Shown here: piece after piece, positions 16,070 to 26,541 of the stretch
Layout of the letters: every line of letters starts with the position of its first letter
Position numbering within the stretch: the stretch's first letter is position 1
Assembly: GCA_902825875.1 (NCBI GenBank)
Contig: CADECP010000047.1
Coordinates: 1-51,457 of the forward strand
Source of the DNA: an uncultured Acidobacteriota bacterium
Lineage (GTDB): Bacteria; Acidobacteriota; Blastocatellia; RBC074
Direction: 5' to 3'
Length of the DNA stretch: 51,457 nt
Notes under the pieces: model-generated
Seen by the model: the letters and a program-made list of their open reading frames with translations, nothing else
The model's database searches: none
What the model was told of the DNA's origin: nothing
Made by a program: the position numbers and the translations under genes

Positions 16070-18211
16070 ATGAGCGAAACGATTACTTACCACGTTGACG
16101 GCGACGGCGTTGCCACGCTGACCATTGATTTGAAAGACCGTCCGATGAACGTCATCACGCGCCAGTTTCTGGAAGAGCTGACAAATTACGTAAACCAGGC
16201 AGTCGGCGATCCAACGGTCAAAGGCGCGATTATCACTTCCGGCAAATCTTCGTTTTTGGCCGGAGCCGATTTGAAAGGCGTCGCCGATTTGTTCGCCGCC
16301 AAAGACGCCGCCGAACTGTTCGCAGGCGGCATGAAGTTCGTCGCTCTGACGCGCAAGATGGAAACCGGCGGCAAGCCATTCGTTGCGGCGATGACTGGAA
16401 CCGCGTTGGGTGGAGGTTTGGAAATCGCGCTGGCCTGCCATTATCGCGTAGCCACCGACACGCCCGGCGCTTTGTTCGGATTGCCCGAAGTTCTGGTTGG
16501 ATTGTTTCCCGGCGGCGGAGGCACGCAACGATTGCCGCGATTGATCGGCGCGCGCGACGGATTGCAAATGATGATGCAAGGCACGCAATTGAAAGCTCAG
16601 CAGGCGCTGGAAAAAGGCATCATCCACAAACTCGTTCCGCCGAGTGAATTGCTGGCCGAAGCCAAACGCTGGCTGCTGGAATCGCCAGACGCTGTGCAGC
16701 CTTGGGACAAAAAGGATTTCAAAATTCCAGGCGGAGCAGGCCAGTTTGACCGTCGTTGGGTTGAAACATTTATGGTCGGTTCGTCGCTGATGCAAAAAGA
16801 AACCTTCCACAATTACCCAGCTCCGCAAGCGATCATGTCCTGCGTTTACGAAGGGCTTCAGGTTCCGATTGATGCGGGTTTGCGAATTGAACAACGGTAT
16901 TTCACCAAGCTGCTGCTCGACCCCGTAGCCAAAAACATGATCCGCACGGTCTTCGTCAACAAGGGCGCGGCGGACAAATTGGCTCGGCGACCGAAAGGCT
17001 ACGACAAGTTGAAAGTCACCAGGCTGGGCGTTCTGGGCGCGGGAATGATGGGAGCGGGTTTGGCTTATGTCGCGGCACTGGCCGGGATTGAAGTCGTACT
17101 GCTCGACCGCGAATTGAGTTTCGCCGAAAAGGGAAAGGCGTACAGCGAAAACCTGCTGGCCAGCCGCATCAAGAAAGGCCGCACCACCGAAGAAAAAGCC
17201 GCCGCGTTGTTGTCGCTGATTAAACCCACAACCGATTACGCAGACCTGGCCAAGTGCGAATTGGTGATCGAAGCCGTCTTTGAAAACCGCGAGATCAAAG
17301 CCGACGTGACGCGCAAAGCCGAAGCCGTCATTGCTGAATCGGCGATCTTTGCGTCGAATACTTCCACGTTGCCAATTTCCGGCTTGGCTGAAGCCAGCGT
17401 TCGACAGCCGCAATTCATCGGGCTGCATTTCTTTTCGCCGGTGGACAAAATGCCGTTGGTTGAAATTATCCGCGGGCGTCAAACCTCGGACGAAACTCTG
17501 GCCAAGGCGATGGATTTCGTCCAGCAGATCAAAAAGACTCCGATTGTGGTCAACGACATCCGAGGTTTTTACACTTCGCGGTTCTGCGGCGCGTACATCA
17601 ACGAAGGCACGACGATGTTGTTGGACGGCGTGGCTCCGGCGTTGATCGAAAACGCCGCGCGAATGGCCGGAATGCCAGTCGGGCCGTTGGCCTTGCTAGA
17701 TGAAGTCAGCATTGACCTCAGCTATCACATCCGCGAACAGACCAAGAAAGACTTGGGCGCAGCGTACAAGCCGCAATCCGGCGACGCCGTCATCACGCTG
17801 TTTTTTGAAAAGCTGGATCGCGTTGGCCGCAAGTCCGGCAAGGGAATGTACGAATATCCCGAAGGCGGCAAGAAATCTTTGTGGCCAGGTTTGGCCGAAC
17901 ACTTCCCCGCCGCCGCCGAACAACCCAGCGTCGAAGAAATCAAGAAACGATTGCTCTACGCGCAGGCGCTCGATGCGGTTCGCTGCATGGAAGAAAACGT
18001 CCTGACCGATCCGGCAGACGGCGACGTAGGCGCACTGCTCGGCCTCGGCTTTCCGCCGTACACCGGAGGGCCGCTTTCGCTGATTGATACTGTGGGAGTG
18101 AAGAACTTTGTCGCCGAATGCGACCGAATGGCAGAACTGTACGGCGAACGATTTACTCCGCCAAAGCTGTTGGTCGAAATGGCCGCGAAAGGCGAGAGCT
18201 TTTATAAGTGA
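16070..18211 (+). CDS. Bifunctional enoyl-CoA hydratase / 3-hydroxyacyl-CoA dehydrogenase (FadB/FadJ-like)
   Basis: A 713-residue beta-oxidation enzyme, the usual length of FadJ/FadB alpha subunits. The N-terminal crotonase part (about 1-300) has the oxyanion-hole strand GADLKGVADL and the motif GGGLEIALACHYRVA, then LPEVLVGLFPGGGGTQRLPRL. The NAD-binding part begins at GVLGAGMMGAGLAYVAALAG (about 322), with ASNTSTLPISGL, the catalytic histidine in GLHFFSPVDKMPLVEII, and NDIRGFYTSRF. The C-terminal helical domains contain GMPVGPLALLDEVSID. It hydrates 2-enoyl-CoA and oxidises the 3-hydroxy product. ATG 16070 with AAGGA upstream is the start; an in-frame GTG at 15953 lies inside the upstream repeat. 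Its thiolase partner is probably the gene at 4807. A hairpin follows the stop directly. Confidence 0.92.
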   Translation: MSETITYHVDGDGVATLTIDLKDRPMNVITRQFLEELTNYVNQAVGDPTVKGAIITSGKSSFLAGADLKGVADLFAAKDAAELFAGGMKFVALTRKMETGGKPFVAAMTGTALGGGLEIALACHYRVATDTPGALFGLPEVLVGLFPGGGGTQRLPRLIGARDGLQMMMQGTQLKAQQALEKGIIHKLVPPSELLAEAKRWLLESPDAVQPWDKKDFKIPGGAGQFDRRWVETFMVGSSLMQKETFHNYPAPQAIMSCVYEGLQVPIDAGLRIEQRYFTKLLLDPVAKNMIRTVFVNKGAADKLARRPKGYDKLKVTRLGVLGAGMMGAGLAYVAALAGIEVVLLDRELSFAEKGKAYSENLLASRIKKGRTTEEKAAALLSLIKPTTDYADLAKCELVIEAVFENREIKADVTRKAEAVIAESAIFASNTSTLPISGLAEASVRQPQFIGLHFFSPVDKMPLVEIIRGRQTSDETLAKAMDFVQQIKKTPIVVNDIRGFYTSRFCGAYINEGTTMLLDGVAPALIENAARMAGMPVGPLALLDEVSIDLSYHIREQTKKDLGAAYKPQSGDAVITLFFEKLDRVGRKSGKGMYEYPEGGKKSLWPGLAEHFPAAAEQPSVEEIKKRLLYAQALDAVRCMEENVLTDPADGDVGALLGLGFPPYTGGPLSLIDTVGVKNFVAECDRMAELYGERFTPPKLLVEMAAKGESFYK

Positions 18212-18216
18212 TGTTC

Positions 18217-18270
18217 GTAGTTCCGCCTTCAGGCGGTTGCGCGGCTTTAGCCGCTTGAAGGCGGAACTAC
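18217..18270. repeat. Palindromic spacer repeat, GTAGTTCCGCC family
   Basis: GTAGTTCCGCCTT (18217-18229) and AAGGCGGAACTAC (to 18270) are perfect complements, with CGCGGCTTTAGCCGC between them. It sits between convergent genes and may act as a two-way terminator. A relative is at 33871-33937. Confidence 0.75.
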
Positions 18271-18281
18271 GTAGGCGATTT

Positions 18282-18665
18282 CTATTCCTGCTTCAGCGAT
18301 TGGTACAGCGCGCAATGCGCTCCGGCGGGATCGCGGATGATGCAGTAGCGGCCTTGTCCGGCGTACTCTTTGATTGGCGTGATGGCTTCGCCGCCGAGTT
18401 CTTTGCATTTCGCCACGCTCTGTTCGATGTCGGCGACGTAAATGTAAATCAGCCAAACGGGCGGCAAACCGGCATTGCCTCCGCGCGCGTGGCAGATGCC
18501 GGAAACGCCGTCGCCGGTTTCGGGCGAACTCATGACGTAATCTTCGTAACCGCCCATGTCCAACCCCGACGGTTGCCAACCGGTGACGGCGGCGTAAAAG
18601 TCTTTGACTTGATCGGCGTTTTCCACCGTCAAATCCATCCAGCCAACAGTTCCAATCTTGCTCAT
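18282..18665 (-). CDS. VOC (glyoxalase/bleomycin-resistance) family protein
   Basis: A small vicinal-oxygen-chelate protein of 127 residues with two beta-alpha-beta-beta-beta halves: GTVGWMDLTVENADQVKDFYAAVTGWQ, and PPVWLIYIYVADIEQSVAKCKELGG ending IIRDPAGAHCALYQ. Members include glyoxalases, dioxygenases and resistance proteins; this length and the DPAGA..ALYQ end are usual for uncharacterised single-subunit members. The start is ATG 18665, because GGGAGG lies just upstream; a TTG four codons earlier overlaps that binding site. It is the last gene of the minus-strand block and is separated from the ABC permease by a GACAGGATT palindrome, so co-transcription is uncertain. The substrate is unknown. 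Confidence 0.85.
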   Translation of the reverse strand: MSKIGTVGWMDLTVENADQVKDFYAAVTGWQPSGLDMGGYEDYVMSSPETGDGVSGICHARGGNAGLPPVWLIYIYVADIEQSVAKCKELGGEAITPIKEYAGQGRYCIIRDPAGAHCALYQSLKQE

Positions 18666-18684
18666 TTTGCCTCCCAAAAAATTC

Positions 18685-18745
18685 GACAGGATTTACAGGA
18701 TTCACAAGATGCGGATTCAATCGGGTGAATCCTGTAAATCCTGTC
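18685..18745. repeat. Perfect 20-bp inverted repeat, GACAGGATT family
   Basis: GACAGGATTTACAGGATTCA (18685-18704) is the exact reverse complement of the segment at 18726-18745. It is almost the same word as the inner arms of the repeat at 15798-15961. It lies between the VOC and ABC permease genes. Confidence 0.8.
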
Positions 18746-18755
18746 TATTGGTTTT

Positions 18756-19628
18756 TTATTCGCTGCCGTAACTGATTTCGTGACGGCGAATTTTGACTGC
18801 CGCCATCGCCAGCACAAGCACGGTGAAGATCAACAGACTCGGCACGGAAATCCACGGCGAAGTCGCCGCTACCACAGTCGCTAATGGCCCTTCGTTCATC
18901 GGGACCGGAGCCAGCGTGTGCAGATAGTGAATGATGCTGATTTTTTTCAGCACCGGCGGCAGCAGAAAGTTCAGCCATTCCCAGCCGTAAACCAGCAAAG
19001 CCGGAATGATCGGGTTGCGGAAAAACAGCCCGATGAACATAAACACTGCGCCGTATCCAATGCAGCCCAGAATCGTCACGCCCAAATACGTCAGGCATTG
19101 TCCAAGTCCCGGCCCGTCGAACAGGTAATTGACGTTGGCCGGGTAATCGCGCGCCCAATACAGAAAAAACAGCGACCCGGCAGTGGTCAGCGAAAACAGA
19201 ATGACCGACGTGACCAATCCCGAAAAGTATTTTCCGGCAACCAGCACTTCGCGGCGCAGCGAAGACAGAAAGTAATAGTGCAGACTTTTGTCCACCACTT
19301 CGCCGCGAAACAGATTCATGAAAATCCAGGCGCAGCCGAAAAAGACCATTGTTCGCAGGATCAAGGCTTCGAAAATGTTGGCGAAGATTTCCTGCGCCGA
19401 CGACCAGAATTTGTTGATGTCGTTGCCGGCGTCAGGATCAGCGAAAGTCAGCAAGAACATGACCAGCACCGGAATCGCCGCAAAGACGTAAATCAGCAGC
19501 GCGCGTTTGCCCCAGAAATTTTTCTTCACTTCCATTCGCAAAATGGCGCGCACCTGTCGCCACCACAATCCCCACTGAAGATTGCCGCCGGTCGGTTGAG
19601 TCGCTTCCAATTCGATAGCTGAATTCAT
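18756..19628 (-). CDS. ABC-2 type transporter permease
   Basis: A 290-residue membrane protein with about six hydrophobic segments ([110 protein letters not shown]). The cytoplasmic start [20 protein letters not shown] is typical of ABC-2 export permeases. It probably pairs with the ATPase encoded upstream (19696-20667) and the second permease (20667-21548). GGAG lies eight bases before the start. A short spacer of repeated CCTTTTG words separates it from the ATPase gene. The cargo cannot be read from the sequence. Confidence 0.8.
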   Translation of the reverse strand: MNSAIELEATQPTGGNLQWGLWWRQVRAILRMEVKKNFWGKRALLIYVFAAIPVLVMFLLTFADPDAGNDINKFWSSAQEIFANIFEALILRTMVFFGCAWIFMNLFRGEVVDKSLHYYFLSSLRREVLVAGKYFSGLVTSVILFSLTTAGSLFFLYWARDYPANVNYLFDGPGLGQCLTYLGVTILGCIGYGAVFMFIGLFFRNPIIPALLVYGWEWLNFLLPPVLKKISIIHYLHTLAPVPMNEGPLATVVAATSPWISVPSLLIFTVLVLAMAAVKIRRHEISYGSE

Positions 19629-19652
19629 TTGAAACTCTCCACTTGGTTCTGA

Positions 19653-19694
19653 ACTTTCGCCTTTTGACCTTTGCCTTTTGCCTTTTGATTTTTC
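19653..19694. repeat. Low-complexity CCTTTTG repeat spacer
   Basis: The words CGCCTTTTGACC, TTTGCCTTTTG and CCTTTTGATTTTTC run in tandem between the ABC ATPase stop and the permease binding site. The same word family, with its complement AAAAGGCAAA, recurs at 29217-29400 and in the hairpin at 43653-43693. Confidence 0.5.
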
Positions 19695-19695
19695 A

Positions 19696-20666
<971 letters not shown>

Positions 20667-20667
<1 letters not shown>

Positions 20668-21548
20668 CAGGACACCACCTCGTAAGCGCGGACTTTGCGC
20701 CAAAGCATGTAAAAACACAGCGCGGCATAAGCGAGGAAAACCATCCAGGCTTCGCCGTACGAGAAAAAGTAATCGTCGTCATCCGGGCTGATCTCGTCTC
20801 GAAGCTGGAAAAGTTCCTGCGTCATGACGTGCAACGCCATGCCGATGTTCAGCAAATGGCCTTTGCTGGATTTCAAAATTCCCTGAATGGCGAATCCGAT
20901 CGGCGTTGGAATGATGAAGATCGCAAACAATGCTGCGCTGGCTGCCGTGCGCCATTTGATCCAGGCGGAAAACGCCATCGCCAACAACGTCAGGATGACG
21001 ATCCAGGCGATGCAGACCACCAGAATTGCGTACAGTATCCAGTAATTTTTCGCCAACCAGCCGCCGCCTTCCAGATACGATTGAAACAGAAACAGCAGCG
21101 TTCCCGGAATCCAGGTGATGGTGGAAAGCAGGATCATCAGCACTGACGCTTTGCCAAGAATGTATTCAAACCGCGTGAACGGGCGGCACAGATACAACGG
21201 CAATCCGTTGTTCGCCAGATCGCGGGAAATCAGCACCGGTCCGATGATGACCGTGAAGATAAACGCCAGCGAAGTTTGAATGCCGGTGAACACCGAAAAG
21301 AAAAATCCGTTGATGGGAATGATGTCAGTTCCGCTGATGCCGAAAATCGCCAGCGCCGCTGCGTTGTGGTGCATGTAAATGATCGTGGCAAAAATCAGCG
21401 GCGGCACGAAACACACCACGAACAACACGACAAACAGCGTGTATTTGAACAGGTCTTGGTATGCGTATCGCGGAATCACCAGGAACCGCGACCACGACGG
21501 CGTCAAATTGCCTTCGTAAGCTTTATAAGTTTGCCCGTAAACGGCCAT
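20667..21548 (-). CDS. ABC-2 type transporter permease
   Basis: A 293-residue membrane protein with about six hydrophobic segments, starting cytoplasmic ([22 protein letters not shown]) and including [76 protein letters not shown] and a last helix [13 protein letters not shown]. The [25 protein letters not shown] stretch is characteristic of ABC-2 permeases of the gliding/exporter type. ATG 21548 is chosen because GGAG precedes it by eight bases and the region before it is an inverted repeat; an ATG at 21596 lies in that repeat. The stop overlaps the ATPase start (TGATG). Confidence 0.85.
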
Positions 21549-21557
21549 GTTTTTCTC

Positions 21558-21607
21558 CAGTTCACGGTTCACAGCAAAATCCACTGTGAACTGCAAACGG
21601 TGAACTG
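21558..21607. repeat. Short inverted repeat upstream of the ABC permease
   Basis: CAGTTCACGGTTCACAG (from 21558) is answered by CTGTGAACTGC and CGGTGAACTG (to 21607). It lies between the peptidase stop (21613) and the permease start (21548). Confidence 0.55.
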
Positions 21608-21612
21608 CGAAC

Positions 21613-24291
21613 TTATCGCACTAATTCAGAAGTAATAGTCGCGCCGTTTTGCGGAATGACGGCGACAGTTTTGACCAGATTGCGATTTGTTTTGGCAATC
21701 CAGATGGTGGTTTTGCCCGGTTCGCCCTCTGCCGAAGTGATTTCGATTTTGAAGGCGTCAAAGCTTCCCGCCGGAACAGTGACTTTTTCCGAACCGACGA
21801 CTTTTAATTGCCGCAGTGCCGGTTGTTGTTTTTGCAGATCGAAATTGCGGAACGTCGTCGAATACCCATCGGCCAACGGCAGAGCGCCAATGACCAGATA
21901 CGATCCGGCTCCATCGGCGAACAGTGCGCCTCCGGTGTCGGCGGTGATCGGGCGAGCCTGCCCGTTGACGCTCATTGCGCCGCTGGCTTTGTTGGATTTG
22001 AAATCCACATCAATCGCCATCGTCCCTTGTTTGATCGAACGTTTGGTCAGCACCAACGAACCTTTTTCGACGACGCTTGTGTCGCTGACTTCGCCTTGCG
22101 GCATTTTGGCCACCTCGCTGATTAACCACGCACCGCCTTGCTCTTTGATGTCTGTGGTCGTGGTCATTTCCATCGTCTGGCCGCCGAGTTCCAATTTGGC
22201 TTTGTAATTCAACCGAACGGGTTTCAGGTCAACCGCCGGTTTCGGCGCTGCCGACGCGACAGAAACTGTTTTCGGCTTTTCGACGGTTTTCACGTCAACG
22301 GTGATTTCTTTCAATCGAGCGGCGACTTCGGGCGTTGCGCCTTCTTGAAAACGTCCGCCCAAGTGTTTGGCCAGAAATTTTTCGGCGGCGGCAAACGAAG
22401 CCATGTTGTTCACAGGTCGCGCAAAACCATGTCCCTCGTCCGGCGCGACAATGTATTCCACTGCAAAACCTCTATCACGCAATGCGACGACGATTTGATC
22501 GGATTCGGCTTTCTTGACGCGCGGATCGTTGGCTCCTTGAATCACCAGCACCGGCGCTTTGATCTTGTTGGCGGAATTCAGCGGCGATTGGCGCTCCAAT
22601 TGTGCGCGGCCTTCGCTGGTGGCGGGGTCGCCCATTCGTTCGTTGAAGATTTTGCGACCGGCTTCCCAATACGGTGGAATCGAAGCCAGAAGCGTAATCA
22701 GGTTCGACGGCCCAACGATGGAAACTCCGGCGGCGTAAACATCCGGCGTGAACGCCAGTCCAGCCAGCGTAGCGTAACCGCCGTAACTGCCGCCCATGAT
22801 ACCGACACGTTTCGGATCGGCGATGCCTTGAGCGACCAACGCTTTGACGCCCCAGGTCAGGTCGTCCTGCATTTTTTCGCCCCATTGTTTGTTGCCGGCG
22901 TTCAGGAACTTTTTGCCGTATCCGGTCGAACTGCGGAAATTCGGTTGCAGCACGGCATAGCCTCGATTGGCAAGAAACTGCGCGTATGGGTTGTAACCCC
23001 ACGAATCGCGTGCCCACGGGCCACCGTGCGGAAACACAATCAGCGGCAAATTTTTTCCGGTCGAACCTTTGGGCAAAGTCAGAAATGCCGGAATCTGCAA
23101 CCCGTCCGACGAGGCGTAAGTGATGGCTTTCATTTCAGCCAGATGTTCGCGCGGCAACTGATTGAACACGCGATATTGCACCGTCAAATTTTTAGTCACG
23201 CGGTCGAACAGATAAGCTTCGCCGGGTTCGGTGTCGCTGCTGGCGGAAATTTTCCAGAGTTTTTCGTCGCTGGTAGAAGAGTCGAACGAAATGTCGCGGT
23301 TGGGCAATATGCTTTGCAGCAGTTTGTAATCGGCTTCGTAAGTTTTATCTCGCCAGTAAGTCCGCACGCGGCTGTCTTCGTATGTCGTGCCGATCAATTC
23401 GTCTGTGACTTCTGAAAAAATCGGGCCGCCGAAATCCACGCGCTTCATCGGGTCGGTTTCGACCGATTCCGTCACCTGCGTTGTCAGGTCGAACAGCGTC
23501 AACCGCATCAGGTCGTCCGTGCCGCGATTGGTAATCAGATAAAAACGCCGGTTGTCTTTGTGAAATCGAACCGGCGTGCAGGTTTCAAAAACGCTGCACG
23601 AATAAACTTTTTTCAGGTCGGTTTTGGTGACGTTCAGGATTTCAGTGTCGCCATTGTCTGCCGTGCGGATCGCCAAACGAAGCTGATCGGTTTGATCGAA
23701 CACCCAGCCGCTGATGCGTTCTTCGTTTCGACGAATCAGGGTTCGCTGACCGTTGGAGATTTTGACCTTGTACACGTCGTGCCACGAATTATCGCGGTCG
23801 TTCAATCCGACAAAAATCGCGTCCGGGTCAGATTTCGGCGTCGCGTAAATGAAAGCGCGCACGCCTTGCAGATCGGTCAGGTTGCGCGCGGGCGGAACTT
23901 CGCGGCCAGCGGCGGGCAGTGAAGTCGGATTGACGGCGTACACGTTGTAATTTTCATCGCCGCCTTTGTCCTGTGTGAACAAAATGAATTTGCCGTCGCG
24001 GCTCCAGAAATAACTGGTGATCGGTCGTTTCAAATCGTCCGTAATGGGTTTGGCGGCAGTGTATGAATCTTCGATTTTTTTGACCCAGATATTGCGCGTT
24101 CCTTTGTACGGTTTGACGAAGGCCATGAACTTGCCGTCAGGCGACAATTGCGCGCCGGAAATTTCCGGATCGCCGAAAAACAATTCGCGGTCGAGCACAG
24201 GGGCTTGGGCAAAAGCCGAACTCACCGCCAGTAGCAAAGTCAGGCTGAAAACAAACGTTGAAATTTTCTTGAGCATTCCTCTCACAATCAT
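21613..24291 (-). CDS. Secreted S9-family prolyl oligopeptidase-like peptidase with extra C-terminal domain
   Basis: An 892-residue exported serine peptidase. A signal peptide ends SSAFAQ. A beta-propeller follows (about 32-385; [26 protein letters not shown]). The alpha/beta-hydrolase domain carries S502 in [16 protein letters not shown]589 in [10 protein letters not shown] and H621 in [10 protein letters not shown], the S9 triad. Residues from about 665 are not part of usual S9 enzymes: a lysine/proline linker, then a beta-rich domain with [19 protein letters not shown] and [19 protein letters not shown] that resembles DUF3108-like lipocalin folds. Start 24291 follows GGAGG closely; ATG 24276 is also possible. 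It interrupts an otherwise ABC-transporter block, being flanked by an ATPase and a permease. It probably degrades peptides in the periplasm. Confidence 0.88.
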   Translation of the reverse strand: MIVRGMLKKISTFVFSLTLLLAVSSAFAQAPVLDRELFFGDPEISGAQLSPDGKFMAFVKPYKGTRNIWVKKIEDSYTAAKPITDDLKRPITSYFWSRDGKFILFTQDKGGDENYNVYAVNPTSLPAAGREVPPARNLTDLQGVRAFIYATPKSDPDAIFVGLNDRDNSWHDVYKVKISNGQRTLIRRNEERISGWVFDQTDQLRLAIRTADNGDTEILNVTKTDLKKVYSCSVFETCTPVRFHKDNRRFYLITNRGTDDLMRLTLFDLTTQVTESVETDPMKRVDFGGPIFSEVTDELIGTTYEDSRVRTYWRDKTYEADYKLLQSILPNRDISFDSSTSDEKLWKISASSDTEPGEAYLFDRVTKNLTVQYRVFNQLPREHLAEMKAITYASSDGLQIPAFLTLPKGSTGKNLPLIVFPHGGPWARDSWGYNPYAQFLANRGYAVLQPNFRSSTGYGKKFLNAGNKQWGEKMQDDLTWGVKALVAQGIADPKRVGIMGGSYGGYATLAGLAFTPDVYAAGVSIVGPSNLITLLASIPPYWEAGRKIFNERMGDPATSEGRAQLERQSPLNSANKIKAPVLVIQGANDPRVKKAESDQIVVALRDRGFAVEYIVAPDEGHGFARPVNNMASFAAAEKFLAKHLGGRFQEGATPEVAARLKEITVDVKTVEKPKTVSVASAAPKPAVDLKPVRLNYKAKLELGGQTMEMTTTTDIKEQGGAWLISEVAKMPQGEVSDTSVVEKGSLVLTKRSIKQGTMAIDVDFKSNKASGAMSVNGQARPITADTGGALFADGAGSYLVIGALPLADGYSTTFRNFDLQKQQPALRQLKVVGSEKVTVPAGSFDAFKIEITSAEGEPGKTTIWIAKTNRNLVKTVAVIPQNGATITSELVR

Positions 24292-24308
24292 TACCTCCGG
24301 TTGAATCT

Positions 24309-24400
24309 TGGTGCGGAACAGGGAGCGGTAGCGACCTGTTGGCTTCAAGTTTCGCTACTTGCAAATAAACCGGGTCGCTACCGCTTCCCGTTCCGTACCA
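24309..24400. repeat. Palindromic spacer repeat, GGTACGGAAC/GCGGTAGCGAC family, copy 2
   Basis: On the minus strand it reads TTGGTACGGAACGGGAAGCG then GTAGCGACCCGG and ends with GTCGCTACCGCTCCCTGTTCC. It matches the spacer at 11191-11276 in words and order. It lies between the ABC ATPase and the S9 peptidase genes. Confidence 0.7.
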
Positions 24401-24401
24401 A

Positions 24402-25316
24402 TTACTGTTCCATCGCTTTCAGGAAAATATCTTCCAGCGAATCGCGTTTGTAATTCAACCGGCGAATCTGCACGTTTTGTGCGACGGCGATTTTGTACAG
24501 GTCGCGGACTCCCATTCCGTCGTTCATGACGATCTTCAATTTCTGAAACCCCGTTTCGGCGTATTCGCAACCGAGCTTTCCAATGGCTTCAACAAAAGCC
24601 TGCGTGCCGTTGCGAGTTTCCATTTCGACGAACTGTTTGTTGGCGCGGCGCTCTTCTTCCAGATTGCAGTTGGCGGCGATGTGGCCGTCTTTCAGAATCA
24701 GTATTTCGTCGCAGCATTCTTCGACATCGCGCAGCAAATGCGACGACAGAACGATGTTGGCTTTGCCGCTGTCGCGGACTTCGCGGATCAATTCCAGCAT
24801 TCGAGTGCGCGCCGGAGGATCGAGTCCGTTGGTCGGTTCGTCCAAAAAGATCAACCGTGGGCCGTGAACTATGGCCTGGGCGAGTTTGGCCAGTTGCTTC
24901 ATTCCAAGCGAATACGATCCCAACTGGCGATAACGCGCTTCGCCCAAACCCACATAAAACAGAGCTTCGTGCGCACGTTCCAGCGCGGCCTCCGAAGGCA
25001 GGCCGGAAAGTTCAGCCATCAATCGCACGAAATGCACACAGGTCAGGTTGGCAATGAACGCATCGCGTTCGGGCATATAACCGATCAACGTGCGAATTTC
25101 TTTTGCCTGGTGGCGAATGTCTTTGCCGAAGATGCGTGCTGTGCCAGCCGATGGCGGATGAAATCCCAGCAGAGAATGAATCAGCGTGGTTTTACCTGCG
25201 CCGTTTGGGCCAAGCAATCCGATGCAGCGTCCGTGCAAATTGCCTTTGATGCTGTGCAGGATTTCGCGCTTGCCAAACGTCACGCGCAATCCGTCAAGTT
25301 CGATAACTGGTGTCAT
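24402..25316 (-). CDS. ABC transporter ATP-binding protein
   Basis: A 304-residue ABC-2 ATPase. Walker A is GPNGAGKTT (about 36-44), the signature [15 protein letters not shown], Walker [16 protein letters not shown] and the switch [16 protein letters not shown]-terminal domain of roughly 85 residues ends [14 protein letters not shown], as in CcmA/YhaQ-like subunits. ATG 25316 is preferred (GGAA upstream); an ATG at 25349 is part of the repeat. No permease is directly next to it: the S9 peptidase gene lies between it and the permease-ATPase-permease set at 18756-21548, all co-directional. It may be the second ATPase of that exporter or may serve a permease elsewhere. Upstream is the DUF4097 lipoprotein. 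Confidence 0.88.
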   Translation of the reverse strand: MTPVIELDGLRVTFGKREILHSIKGNLHGRCIGLLGPNGAGKTTLIHSLLGFHPPSAGTARIFGKDIRHQAKEIRTLIGYMPERDAFIANLTCVHFVRLMAELSGLPSEAALERAHEALFYVGLGEARYRQLGSYSLGMKQLAKLAQAIVHGPRLIFLDEPTNGLDPPARTRMLELIREVRDSGKANIVLSSHLLRDVEECCDEILILKDGHIAANCNLEEERRANKQFVEMETRNGTQAFVEAIGKLGCEYAETGFQKLKIVMNDGMGVRDLYKIAVAQNVQIRRLNYKRDSLEDIFLKAMEQ

Positions 25317-25330
25317 GATTTTCCAGAATC

Positions 25331-25402
25331 TTTCTCCACGAAGCGACACGAAGGTTCACGAAGAAAAAACCTCGTGTTTCTTCGTGCGGCTTGGTGAAGA
25401 AA
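25331..25402. repeat. Inverted repeat, CCACGAAG family
   Basis: TTTCTCCACGAAGCGACACG (25331-25350) is roughly complementary to TTCGTGCGGCTTGGTGAAGA, with GGTTCACGAAG and CTCGTGTTTC nearer the centre. The words match the outer arms at 15798-15961. Confidence 0.6.
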
Positions 25403-25407
25403 AAGGT

Positions 25408-26328
25408 TTATTGGCCAGCGACTTTCGCCGCTGAGGCAGGAGCTTTTTCTGCTTTCAACAAGTTGACGTTGCCATTGATGCCGCTGACGCGAATTTGAGC
25501 GCCGCCGCTGCCGATGCGGGCTTTCAATCTGCCGCGCGATTGTTCTTCGTCGCGCGCTTGCACGCCGGGCAGGTCTGGATTGAGTTGGCCGTTGATGCCC
25601 CAGGCATTCAGTTCGGCGTTGACTTCGCCTTCGAATCGCAATTCGATGTTGCCGTTGACATCGGAAATTTCGATGCTCTTGCCGGTCAACGGCGCGAAGG
25701 TGGCTTCGATGGGGCCATTGACATTGCCCAGTTCAAAGTGACCTGCCACCCGCGAAACTTTGAACGTGCCGTTGAGGTTTCGCATTTCAATTCGCCCCAG
25801 CGTTTCGCCAAGCGTGACGGGGCCATTGACGCCGTAAGTGTCGAGATCAACATTGCGCGGAATTTTCATCACGATGCGTTGGCGTCCTGGCGGAACCGTG
25901 CCAATGGCGGAAAACAAACTCTTGCGGTCGTTTTCGATGCCGATGTGCAGCCGCTTTCCTTCCTGTTCGATTTTTACTTTGCGATAGTTTTGCAGGTCTT
26001 CGCGCGTTTTGGCCGAACGCACGATCAACAGTTCTGCCGTGTCGGTGTCGGCAGTTTCCACGGTCAGCGAACCGATAATGTTATAAACGCTGATGGCGGA
26101 TTCGGGGTTGAGTTTGAATTTGCGGCGAATTTCTTCTTTTTCCGGCAGGTCGTCTTTATCTTCGGTTGCAGTGATGGAAATTTCTGCCTGGGGTTCCGCT
26201 GGTTTCGTCATTTCGCTGGCTTGAGGTTGTGCCTGGTTCGAGCGGTTGCGAATACGACAGCCGCTGTTGCTCAGCGCCAGAGCGAACACAGCGAACAGCA
26301 ACAGCGCGACGATTGATTTCGATCTCAT
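25408..26328 (-). CDS. DUF4097-type beta-repeat lipoprotein
   Basis: A 306-residue exported protein. The N-terminus is a lipoprotein-like signal with the likely lipid-bearing cysteine in LALSNSGC (C24). A low-complexity linker follows (NQAQPQASEMTKPAEPQAE), then from about 75 a solenoid of short beta strands with repeated -NGxV/NGxI- turns: YNIIGSLTVETAD, YGVNGPVTLGETLG, MRNLNGTFKVSRVAG, LGNVNGPIEATFA, ISDVNGNIELRFEG, WGINGQLNPDLPG, VSGINGNVNLLKA. This is the pattern of DUF4097/DUF2807-like domains, of unknown function and often encoded near ECF or anti-sigma genes, as here. AGGAGG lies nine bases before the start. It probably belongs to the cell-envelope response set headed by the sigma factor at 29382-30011. 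Confidence 0.75.
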   Translation of the reverse strand: MRSKSIVALLLFAVFALALSNSGCRIRNRSNQAQPQASEMTKPAEPQAEISITATEDKDDLPEKEEIRRKFKLNPESAISVYNIIGSLTVETADTDTAELLIVRSAKTREDLQNYRKVKIEQEGKRLHIGIENDRKSLFSAIGTVPPGRQRIVMKIPRNVDLDTYGVNGPVTLGETLGRIEMRNLNGTFKVSRVAGHFELGNVNGPIEATFAPLTGKSIEISDVNGNIELRFEGEVNAELNAWGINGQLNPDLPGVQARDEEQSRGRLKARIGSGGAQIRVSGINGNVNLLKAEKAPASAAKVAGQ

Positions 26329-26454
26329 CTAAATAAGCCTCCTGATGTCTTGTTGAGCGCAAACAGTTACGCCAACCGTCTGAATGAAGTTCCAAACGAT
26401 TGGCGTTAGTTGAAGCCAAGTTGTGATTTTCGTCAATGTTGACAGGCTTGTCGC

Positions 26455-26489
26455 GGGAAAGAGGGAAAGAGGGAAAGAGGGAAAGAGGG
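26455..26489 (+). repeat. Tandem GGGAAAGA repeat with G-quadruplex pattern
   Basis: Five GGG runs are separated by exactly five bases (AAAGA) each, which fits the four-stranded G-quadruplex rule. A C/T-rich partner (CCCTCCGTCTCTCTTTCCC) follows at 26509-26527, so a hairpin is also possible. It lies in the 213-base spacer between two minus-strand genes, with the G-rich strand as the template strand. Confidence 0.7.
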
Positions 26490-26541
26490 AATTGAATAAC
26501 CTCTCAATCCCTCCGTCTCTCTTTCCCTTTTTCGCCGGAAG

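Noticed and set aside
15983..17482. Long open frame on the minus strand opposite the FadB/FadJ-like gene
   Set aside because: It mirrors a strongly conserved plus-strand gene, has no ribosome binding site and a composition unlike any protein family. The same holds for other long antisense frames, such as 1350-2219, 27034-28230 and 22138-23415.
26455..26489. CRISPR-like array
   Set aside because: The unit is only eight bases with no spacers between the repeats; it is a simple tandem repeat.
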